Shown here: positions 57,718 to 64,000 of the stretch, one piece after another
Layout of the letters: every line of letters begins with the position of its first letter
How positions within the stretch are numbered: the first letter of the stretch is position 1
The notes under the pieces: generated by a model
The model's input: only the letters and a program-made list of their open reading frames with translations
Databases searched by the model: none
What the model was told of the DNA's origin: nothing
DNA from: Pseudomonas sp. CFBP 13711
GTDB taxonomy: Bacteria; Pseudomonadota; Gammaproteobacteria; Pseudomonadales; Pseudomonadaceae
Direction: 5' to 3'
Length of the DNA: 64,000 bases
NCBI RefSeq assembly: GCF_014842265.1
Contig: NZ_JACYVI010000010.1
Location: 1 to 64,000 of the forward strand
Position numbers and translations under genes: made by a program

Positions 57718-58758
57718 TCACGCCTGCAACTTTCGCGACAGGAAATCCCGAATGTACTGCGCAATCTCGGCCGCATGGGTCTCCAGGGCGAAGTGGCCGG
57801 TCTCAAGAAAATGCACTTCGGCAGTCGGGATGTCCTTGCGAAACGCTAAGGCACCCGGCGGGATAAAGGCCGGGTCATGCTTGCCCCACACCGCCAGCAA
57901 TGGCGGTTGATGCTTGCGCAGATACCCCTGAAACGCGGGATACGCCGCGACGTTGCTGCGGTAGTCGAGAATCAGGTCCAGCTGTATTTCGTCCGCGCCG
58001 GGCCGGGCCATGTAAAAAATGTCCAGATTGTAGCCGTCGGGCGAGAGCTTCTCGGGATCAGCACCGGTGCCGTATTGCCACTCGCGGATGGTCTTGGGCG
58101 ACAGCGACGGGCGACAGGCTTCGCGATTGGCTGGCGAAGGATCACGCCAATAGGCCTGCCACGGGTCCCACTGATCGCTGAAACCTTCCAGGTAGGCGTT
58201 GCCGTTCTGGCTGATGATTGCCGTCACCTTCTCCGGGTTCGCGGCCGCGAGGCGCAGGCCGGTGGGCGCCCCGTAGTCGAAGATGTACAGCGCGTATCGA
58301 GTCAGCCCCAGGGCTTCGGTGAAGCCCTCGACTACTTTGTAGAGGTTGTCGAAGGTGTAATCGAACTGGCCTCGCGGCGGTGCCAGGGTGTTGCCGAAAC
58401 CGGGCAAATCCGGGGCAATCAGGCGGTATTGGCTGGCCAGGAGCGGCATGAGGTTACGGAACATATGGCTAGCGGTCGGGAAGCCGTGGAGCAGCAAGAG
58501 CACTGGCGCATCCTTCGCGCCGACCTCGCGGTAAAACACTTCGACATCGCCGACCTTTTGCGTGTGGAACGTGACCCGGAAGGCATCATCGAACTCGACG
58601 CTACTGTGCCGGGCAGAAGGACGTGCGCTGGCGGGTGCAGCGCTCACGAGTGAAGCAGCCAACGCAGACACTGCTCCAACCGCAGACGCTTGCAAGATGC
58701 CGCGGCGACTGACGCCGGGTTTGCTGTTCGAGGCGTTGGCCGAATCGAAAGTAGTCAT
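57718..58758 (-). CDS. Tat-exported alpha/beta hydrolase (haloalkane dehalogenase/epoxide hydrolase-like)
   Basis: A 346-residue protein. The N-terminus carries a twin-arginine signal, VSRRGILQASAVGAVSALAASLVSAAPASA (residues 16-45), so a folded enzyme is exported to the periplasm. The hydrolase core has LLLHGFPTASHMFRNL (oxyanion HG), a nucleophile elbow with Asp in IFDYGAPTGLRLAAA, and a late catalytic His in ETGHFALETHA. An Asp nucleophile suggests a dehalogenase or epoxide hydrolase, not an esterase. No strong ribosome site precedes the ATG. The substrate is unknown. Confidence 0.82.
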   Translation of the reverse strand: MTTFDSANASNSKPGVSRRGILQASAVGAVSALAASLVSAAPASARPSARHSSVEFDDAFRVTFHTQKVGDVEVFYREVGAKDAPVLLLLHGFPTASHMFRNLMPLLASQYRLIAPDLPGFGNTLAPPRGQFDYTFDNLYKVVEGFTEALGLTRYALYIFDYGAPTGLRLAAANPEKVTAIISQNGNAYLEGFSDQWDPWQAYWRDPSPANREACRPSLSPKTIREWQYGTGADPEKLSPDGYNLDIFYMARPGADEIQLDLILDYRSNVAAYPAFQGYLRKHQPPLLAVWGKHDPAFIPPGALAFRKDIPTAEVHFLETGHFALETHAAEIAQYIRDFLSRKLQA

Positions 58759-58868
58759 AAGGAGACCTGCATGAGTGAGTTCATGCTGAATCCTATTGAC
58801 TGCTGCAACGGTCGTGAATCACCAGGAAACTCAACTCACCATTGCGATTTTTGCAATGCTGGTAGAGG

Positions 58869-59315
58869 TCAGGCTAGCAACGACAGCGATCGCAGCAACT
58901 CATGCAATCCTTCCGGCACCAGCACGCCGTCATGACTCAACTCGACGCTGTCCAACCACACGGCGGTGAATCTTTCACCATTACCCTCCTGCCCTTCCAG
59001 GCCGTTTTGTTCGTAGAGTTCAGGGTCTGCGAATTCGGCGTCATACACCTGAACCACTTCATGGCCGGGGTTACCGAGGTAGGTGAACAGGCTTTCCAGG
59101 GTGCCGAGCAGACGAACGTTACGGATGGGGAGATTCAGCTCTTCGCGGATTTCCCGGACGATAGCATCGGCACTCCTTTCTCCGAATTCGATGCCGCCGC
59201 CCAGAGGACGAAACAGCGTTTGCTGCTTCACCGGATCGGGAAACGCGTTGACGAGGATCTTGCCTTGGTGATGGAAGACGCAGATGGCGATGTTTCGAAT
59301 GCGAGGTGGCGACAT
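58869..59315 (-). CDS. NUDIX hydrolase
   Basis: A 148-residue NUDIX protein. The NUDIX box runs from GGGIEFGE to REIREELNL (residues 39-62), with the RE-x2-EE core intact, so it is probably an active Mg-dependent nucleoside diphosphate-X hydrolase. The beginning RNIAICVFHHQGKILV is the usual first strand pair. The substrate is unknown. It ends 111 bp before the hydrolase gene on the same strand. Confidence 0.88.
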   Translation of the reverse strand: MSPPRIRNIAICVFHHQGKILVNAFPDPVKQQTLFRPLGGGIEFGERSADAIVREIREELNLPIRNVRLLGTLESLFTYLGNPGHEVVQVYDAEFADPELYEQNGLEGQEGNGERFTAVWLDSVELSHDGVLVPEGLHELLRSLSLLA

Positions 59316-59349
59316 GGGGTTTCCAGTGCGTGAATGCTGAAATCTAATA

Positions 59350-59497
59350 TAAGACCGGCATTAGCCGGGAAAGCGTCAGTTGTAGTGGTCACGCTGCAAA
59401 TGTGTGGGTGCTCATGCCGGCCTCTTCCCGGCTGAAGCCGGTCCCACTAAAAGCCCAGTGCATCCCGGTAGGACTGGCTTTAGCCGGGAAAGCGTCA
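59350..59497. repeat. Cluster of three REPs
   Basis: REPs of the CGGCTTTAGCCGGGAA type at about 59352, 59423 and 59473 in alternating orientation, with AAAGCGTCAG linkers, fill the gap between the NUDIX and phosphatase genes. Confidence 0.85.
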
Positions 59498-59524
59498 GGC
59501 GTCACGCCGCAAATGTAAGCCCCG

Positions 59525-60124
59525 TCACGCACCTGGCAACGGACTTGCCACCGGCACTCTGTAATCGGCAACCCGCTCGACATGCTCCAGCACCAGCCAG
59601 TGTCCATTGCCCAGTTGCCAGTCGAAAAAGTCCGAGAAATCCCGGTTCACCAGCGCCCGAATGGTCTTCGCCACAAACCCGTGGCCCACCAGCAGAAGAT
59701 CCTCGGCCGCAGGCAAGCTGATCAGGGCAATCAGACCGTCGTGAACCCGCTTGACCACGTCCGCGATTGACTCTCCTCCCGGCGGTCCGCTGTCCCACTG
59801 GCGCGTGATGTTGCGCTGCCACATCTCCGGATAGCGCGCCTGCGCTTCGGCTTGGGTCAGGCCCTCGAACACGCCGACATCCCTCTCGCGAAACGCCGGA
59901 ATCACCTGCAAGGGCAGGTCCAATCGGTAGTTGAGAATGTCGGCAGTCTGCCGGGCGCGCTGCAAGGGCGAGGTGACGATGCGGCGGATCGAGTCAGGCC
60001 ATTCCAGACGCAACGCCGCCGCCTGTTCGCGACCGGTCGCAGTCAGGCCGGGATCGAGGGCGCCGAGGTAACGGTGTTCGGCGTTGGCCTGGGTCTGGCC
60101 GTGACGTACGACGTATAAGCGCAT
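59525..60124 (-). CDS. Histidine phosphatase family protein (CobC/GpmB-like)
   Basis: A 199-residue cytoplasmic phosphatase of the phosphoglycerate mutase fold. The catalytic motif is RLYVVRHGQTQANAEHRYLG (Arg-His at 7-8). The second His is in LLLVGHGFVAKTIRAL, and Glu in AFRERDVGVFEGLT. Members include alpha-ribazole phosphatase CobC and sugar-phosphate phosphatases, and the substrate cannot be decided here. GGGAGA precedes ATG 60124. It lies between the REP cluster and the receptor gene, 69 bp from the latter on the same strand. Confidence 0.85.
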   Translation of the reverse strand: MRLYVVRHGQTQANAEHRYLGALDPGLTATGREQAAALRLEWPDSIRRIVTSPLQRARQTADILNYRLDLPLQVIPAFRERDVGVFEGLTQAEAQARYPEMWQRNITRQWDSGPPGGESIADVVKRVHDGLIALISLPAAEDLLLVGHGFVAKTIRALVNRDFSDFFDWQLGNGHWLVLEHVERVADYRVPVASPLPGA

Positions 60125-60193
60125 GCAATGTCTCCCGTCGATGGCGGCAGATTCCGATGATGGCCCGCCGGATGGCAGGCCGGCGTGACCGGA

Positions 60194-62317
60194 TCAGAAG
60201 CGGTAAGAAACACCCGTGGTCACGTTGATCGGATCACCAACGTAGAAGTTGGCCGAGTCTTGCCCTCGTGCGTCGTACGCCGTGTTGGACGCTGTGGCAT
60301 AGCGCTCGTTGGTCAGGTTGCGGGCATCGACGAACACCTCCCATTTCCGGCCTGGCGCTTCATACCCTACTTTCGCCCCCCACAGCGTATAGGAAGGCGC
60401 ATGCAACGAATTGGCGAAATCGACGTAGTAGCTGGAAGCAGAACGCGCGTTGACTTCGGCATAGAAACCGCTGGCCTGCCGATATTCGAGTGCGGCCTGG
60501 TAGACCTGACGCGGCAGACCCGGCAGCTCGTTGTCGCCGAAAGTCGCGTCATTGCGGTAATGGAAATCGTTGTACGTGAACGCCTGACGCAAGGTGAGGG
60601 TGTCACCCTGTCCTTCCCACAACAACGCGTTCAGACCGGCCTCGATGCCTTGATGAATCGTGCCGCTGCCGTTTGAGGTGGCGATCAACGGGTCCTGCGT
60701 CGCGGTGGCCTGACGCACCACCACCGACAGCAACTCCTTCTGCACCCACGAGCGATACAGCGTCAGGCTGCCGTCGAAAATCCCGTGCGCTCCTCGAATG
60801 CCCAGCTCAACCGTGTTGGCCTTCTGCGGCCGGACGTCCTGGATGTAGGGCGTCCCGGTGCTGCCCAGTTGCCAGGTCACGGGTGGGTCAATGGAACGGC
60901 TGACGTTGCCGAACAGCTCGAATTCGGGGGAGATTTTGTAGCGCAGGCCAATACGCGGCGCGAGGTCATGCTCTTGGTATTCGACGCCGTTGGGAAACGC
61001 GGTGGTATTGACCCCGGTGGTGTATTCGATTTCCGCCTTGCGCTTGATGTCGATGAACGACAGCCCGGTCGACAGCCAGAGGTCATCTGTCAACTGCAGC
61101 TCGTTGCCCAGCGAGAAAACCGTGTCACGCGAGCCGGTATAGTTCGCTTCCTGCTGTTTGGTCCCGGTCGCCTTGCTGTGGGATTTGACGTCGGCGAGGT
61201 ACGCCTGGGTGGTGCTGAAGGTGGCGGTGCTGTCGCTGTTCAAACCCAGAAAAGTGTCGCCTGTGCGCAGGTATCGCAAGGTCAGGTTGATGTCCTTCGA
61301 GCGCCAGTCCTGGGGCGTCGCCGAGTAGCGCCAGCCGTTATAGAGCGGGTAATCGTTGTAGCCCAGGCCGACTTCCAGCTTGGCATTGTCGTCGAAGGTG
61401 TAAGTGGTTTTGCTGCCAAGCAGTGTCGTGCCGTCCTTCTTGCGACCGAATGGCACGGCGTTGCTTTTCGGGTCGTGTTTGATCTGGTACTTCGTCAGCG
61501 TGTTGCCCTGGCTGAGGGTCTCCTCTCGATAACGCAGGAAGAACCGGGTTCCCAGCTTGGGATTGAACACATAACCGAAGTTGGCGACGATGCCCTGCCC
61601 TTTATTCGCCGTGTCGTCCTGATAACCATCACGCTCGTTATGTTGCAGGCTGACGTAATAATCAGCGTTACCTTCTACGCCGCCGGTGCTTAATACCTGC
61701 TTGCGATAGCCATAACTTCCGGCTTCGAAGCGCGCGTAACTGCCGGGGTCGGTGCGGCCGGTCTTGCTGACGAAGTTGATCGCCCCGCCCAGCGATAACG
61801 CCGAATAGTTAAAGGCGTTGGCGCCGTATAACACTTCCGTGTGGTCAACACCGGCCATGTCGAGCATGTCTTCCTGAGTACCGCCGGGGCCGGTCAGCGG
61901 CAGGCCGTCGAACAGAAACTTGATGCCCAGCACATAGCCTTGATAGAAGGTGTTCAGTCCTGACCCTCGGATAGAGATCTTGTTGGCCGCTGACCCGCTG
62001 GTGGCCTGGGCGAATACACCGGGCTGCAAGGCCAGTACATCTTCGGCGTTGGAAGCGCGGCCTTTTTCAATCTCGTGGTTATCGATGACGGCCGTCTTGC
62101 CGGGTACGTTCGCCAGTTGCTGCTCCGCCTTCTGCGCTTCGCTTGCCGCCGCGCCGGTCACCGTCACGGTCGCCAGTCGCGGGTCTTGGGAACCCTCGGC
62201 GTCACCCTCAGTGGCGAACAATGGTCCGTGGACCAGCATTAACAGGACGCCCAGACTGGACGCCGTTGCCAAGGGATCGAAGCGCCGAGCGCGCGTATTA
62301 AAAGAGTGCTGTGTCAA
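60194..62317 (-). CDS. TonB-dependent outer-membrane receptor
   Basis: A 707-residue receptor. The N-terminal signal sequence (LATASSLGVLLMLVHGPLFA, ending near residue 36) is followed by a TonB-box candidate (LATVTVTG). The plug domain has EDVLALQPGVFAQATSGSAANKISIRGSGLN and YGANAFNYSALSLGGAINFVSKTG. A 22-strand barrel ends in a terminal Phe (TGVSYRF). TTG 62317, ten bases after GGAG, is the only start that gives a full signal peptide. No Fur or cobalamin regulatory element was recognised upstream, so the ligand (siderophore, metal chelate or other) is open. It is divergent from tonB, its energy source. Confidence 0.9.
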   Translation of the reverse strand: MTQHSFNTRARRFDPLATASSLGVLLMLVHGPLFATEGDAEGSQDPRLATVTVTGAAASEAQKAEQQLANVPGKTAVIDNHEIEKGRASNAEDVLALQPGVFAQATSGSAANKISIRGSGLNTFYQGYVLGIKFLFDGLPLTGPGGTQEDMLDMAGVDHTEVLYGANAFNYSALSLGGAINFVSKTGRTDPGSYARFEAGSYGYRKQVLSTGGVEGNADYYVSLQHNERDGYQDDTANKGQGIVANFGYVFNPKLGTRFFLRYREETLSQGNTLTKYQIKHDPKSNAVPFGRKKDGTTLLGSKTTYTFDDNAKLEVGLGYNDYPLYNGWRYSATPQDWRSKDINLTLRYLRTGDTFLGLNSDSTATFSTTQAYLADVKSHSKATGTKQQEANYTGSRDTVFSLGNELQLTDDLWLSTGLSFIDIKRKAEIEYTTGVNTTAFPNGVEYQEHDLAPRIGLRYKISPEFELFGNVSRSIDPPVTWQLGSTGTPYIQDVRPQKANTVELGIRGAHGIFDGSLTLYRSWVQKELLSVVVRQATATQDPLIATSNGSGTIHQGIEAGLNALLWEGQGDTLTLRQAFTYNDFHYRNDATFGDNELPGLPRQVYQAALEYRQASGFYAEVNARSASSYYVDFANSLHAPSYTLWGAKVGYEAPGRKWEVFVDARNLTNERYATASNTAYDARGQDSANFYVGDPINVTTGVSYRF

Positions 62318-62706
62318 AACAAGAGTCTCCGCAGTTAAATGTCAGTGGGAGCATCTATTCGTATAGTCGCGCTCGGCAGTGACTTTGCAGAGTTCATGCC
62401 ACGTGTTATTGGCCCTGTTTATCCGGCGTTTACTATCTAAAACGTTGGGCAGGCGACACTTTGCTGCAACTCTGTCGGGTGACCAACACTTGCCAGGCAT
62501 ATAAAGGTGTTGCACCCCTGTTTATGACTTCCCCCCGAAAAACCCCTATAACCGGATGAAAGCGCCTCATAACCTCTACTGTTTCTGACGCAACACCTGA
62601 TCGACAAAACAATGCTGATGGCACAACAGCAATTGTCGTGCAACGCTCTAGACCGGTCATTTTGCGGCGGATGGACACTTGGTATGGCTCTTGCTCCCTG
62701 AACTAA

Positions 62707-62755
62707 GCCGGTGCACGTGGCACCGGCATCAACAGGATCAAGGAACTTCGGTTCC
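62707..62755 (+). promoter_or_regulatory. Tandem hairpins in the tonB leader
   Basis: GCCGGTGC-ACGTG-GCACCGGC (62707-62727) and GGAAC-TTCG-GTTCC (62742-62755, a UUCG tetraloop) lie in the 80 bp before tonB. They are stable and could be attenuator or stability elements. No T-run follows. The rest of 62318-62706 is non-coding and shows no gene I can support. Confidence 0.5.
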
Positions 62756-62788
62756 GCATTGTTACGTTAAACAGCTGGGAGTTAATCA

Positions 62789-63616
62789 ATGGCCAATGCC
62801 CAATCCGCCAACGCACTGAATGTGCTTTGGCGCCAGGCGCCGGGCGGGGAGTTGCTCGACCTGGGCCGGGTTTACCGAGGCCCTTTGGCGCTGTCGCGTC
62901 TGCAGACCACGCCCCGGCAGATATTGACCCGTCGCGAAGCAGTGCTGCTGGGCGTCTTCGCCCTGGTGTTGCACGGTGCGGTGATCTACTGGATCAACAG
63001 TTCGCCCGCCGCCACCCTGCCCGTGGTCCCGCCGGAAATCCCGCCGATGACCATCGAGTTTTCACAGCCTGCCCCTCCGGTTGTCGAGACGCCACCGCCC
63101 CCTCCCGAGCCCGTCGCGCAACCCGTGGAGGAGCCACCGCCACCGGTAGAAGACGAACTGGCCGTGAAACCGCCGCCGCCCAAGCCCGTCCCGAAACCCA
63201 AGCCCAAGCCCAAGCCGGTCGCCAAACCGGTGCCCAAACCTGTCGCCAAACCAGTGGAGCAGCCACCTGCACCGCCGACTCCACCGCAACCGGTGGCCGC
63301 GCCCGCACCGCCTGCGCCACCCGCGCCTGCACCGGTCACACCGGCTTCGGCCAATGCCGGTTACCTGCACAACCCTGCGCCGGAATACCCGACCCTGGCC
63401 ATGCGCCGCAACTGGGAAGGCACCGTATTACTGCGGGTCCACGTGCTGGGCAGCGGTAAACCGAGTGAGATCCAGGTGCAGAAAAGCAGCGGTCATGAGC
63501 AACTTGACGATGCCGCTCAGGCGGCCGTGAAACGCTGGAGTTTCGTCCCGGCCAAACGGGGCAATGACCCCATCGATGGCTGGGTCAGCGTGCCCATCGA
63601 CTTCAAGATCAGGTGA
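62789..63616 (+). CDS. tonB: TonB energy-transducing protein
   Basis: A 275-residue TonB. The single membrane anchor is at residues 50-70 (REAVLLGVFALVLHGAVIYWI). A long Pro-rich spacer follows at about 80-185 with Glu-Pro then Lys-Pro repeats (PKPVPKPKPKPKPVAKP). The C-terminal domain is NPAPEYPTLAMRRNWEGTVLLRVHVLGSG...KSSGHEQLDDAAQAAVKRWSF. It links the inner-membrane proton gradient to outer-membrane receptors such as the divergent one. GGGAG lies before ATG 62789. The ~50-residue cytoplasmic N-terminal extension ahead of the anchor is a Pseudomonas TonB trait. exbB follows in the same direction. Confidence 0.93.
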   Translation: MANAQSANALNVLWRQAPGGELLDLGRVYRGPLALSRLQTTPRQILTRREAVLLGVFALVLHGAVIYWINSSPAATLPVVPPEIPPMTIEFSQPAPPVVETPPPPPEPVAQPVEEPPPPVEDELAVKPPPPKPVPKPKPKPKPVAKPVPKPVAKPVEQPPAPPTPPQPVAAPAPPAPPAPAPVTPASANAGYLHNPAPEYPTLAMRRNWEGTVLLRVHVLGSGKPSEIQVQKSSGHEQLDDAAQAAVKRWSFVPAKRGNDPIDGWVSVPIDFKIR

Positions 63617-63710
63617 TCGACCACCTGGTCGCAACATCGCGGGCTACCTGACAAAAGGCGCATCGCTTAACCCCTTTTTGCCTTGCTTATTTGCCTTGTT
63701 GGAGCCGCAC

Positions 63711-64000
63711 ATGAACCTTATCGCCTCACCTTTCGATTCCATCGAACACGCCGTCATCTGGGTGCTGATCCTCTTCTCCGTCGCCACCTGGAGCCTGGCC
63801 CTGCTCAAGGGCGTGCAGTTTGCTCGCCTCAAGGCGCAGGACCGAAAATTCCACAAGCAATTCTGGGCAGCCTCGAGCCTGGACTCGGCCGCTGAGCTCG
63901 CGCAGACCCGGCCGGGTGCCGCCGCCCGCGTCGCCCTGGCCGGTTACGCGGCGATTCAAGTGCCGGAAGGTGGCCACGCCGCTGATTTGAGCCAGGCGAT
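63711..64000 (+). CDS. exbB: ExbB proton channel subunit, cut by window end
   Basis: The first 96 codons are present. The protein starts NLIASPFDSIEHAVIWVLILFSVATWSLALLKGVQFARL (membrane segment at residues 14-33) and continues with the cytoplasmic region AQDRKFHKQFWAASSLDSAAELA, matching the MotA/TolQ/ExbB family. GGAG lies before ATG 63711, 94 bp after tonB. exbD presumably follows outside the window. Confidence 0.9.
   Translation, partial: MNLIASPFDSIEHAVIWVLILFSVATWSLALLKGVQFARLKAQDRKFHKQFWAASSLDSAAELAQTRPGAAARVALAGYAAIQVPEGGHAADLSQA

Noticed and set aside
58771..58935. 54-codon Cys-rich ORF after AAGGAG (starts SEFMLNPIDCC)
   Set aside because: The ribosome site is good, but two thirds of the ORF overlaps the NUDIX gene on the other strand and nothing else supports it. 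It is worth a look in ribosome-profiling data.
59525..62317. Receptor plus CobC-like phosphatase as a cobalamin uptake locus
   Set aside because: No cobalamin riboswitch lies upstream of the receptor and the phosphatase family is too broad. The idea was kept only as a remark.
62619..62640. TGGCACAACAGCAATTG as a sigma-54 promoter before tonB
   Set aside because: The -12 GC is not at the required distance from the -24 GG, unlike the site at 29079.

Overview
The window looks like a chromosomal segment of a fluorescens-lineage Pseudomonas. GC-rich coding, many short palindromic REP repeats of two Pseudomonas types (cores GAGCTTGCTCGCGAA and CGGCTTTAGCCGGGAA), a lexA2-imuA-imuB-dnaE2 cassette, a ptxS-kguEKTD operon and a tonB-exbB start all point that way. 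No tRNA, rRNA, CRISPR array or prophage was seen. Most of the segment is core-type metabolism, repair and transport. Accessory features are an IS110-family element cut by the left edge, dispersed structured repeats, and an unrecognised MocR / PP-loop ATPase pair.

Layout. 1-0.5 kb: left end of an IS110-family element inserted in a REP, with a probable bridge-RNA region. 0.65-3.9 kb: cobalamin riboswitch followed by a BtuF/BtuC/BtuD-like ABC importer. 4.3-14.1 kb: sugar-acid island with glucarate dehydratase, glucarate MFS transporter and LysR regulator, then a second MFS carrier, mannonate dehydratase UxuA, a FadR-type GntR regulator, a mannonate/fructuronate oxidoreductase and an RspB/L-gulonate-dehydrogenase-like enzyme, with four TTGG-N5-CCAA operators. 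14.3-18 kb: a small hypothetical protein, a DUF1989 protein, a LacI regulator and a myo-inositol-dehydrogenase-like enzyme. 18.2-26.6 kb: DNA-damage block (dnaE2, imuB, imuA, lexA2, a PEP-mutase-family gene, ogt, alkA). 26.8-31 kb: a histidine-phosphatase-fold protein, an MFS efflux protein and a two-gene sulfonate-type ABC importer without its ATPase, behind a sigma-54 promoter. 32-37.3 kb: ptxS and kguEKTD for 2-ketogluconate. 37.4-50.4 kb: chemoreceptor, DUF1652 protein, UvrD-like helicase, pirin, phosphoglucomutase, an XPD/DinG-like helicase with a nuclease-like N-terminus, and a MocR-type regulator. 50.4-52.3 kb: TtcA-like PP-loop ATPase and a small ORF. 52.4-60.1 kb: quinone oxidoreductase-like protein, LysR regulators, D-tartrate dehydratase, Tat-exported alpha/beta hydrolase, NUDIX and phosphoglycerate-mutase-fold proteins. 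60.2-64 kb: TonB-dependent receptor, tonB and the start of exbB.

The most striking non-coding signal is a family of six ~290-bp dispersed elements (copies A-F). Each folds into the same series of hairpins, and the arms of at least five hairpins change in a compensatory way between copies. Five of the six start close to the stop codon of a co-directional gene, and all six abut a REP at the far end. This is what I would follow up first, together with the IS110 non-coding region, which carries guide-like segments matching the REP it interrupted.
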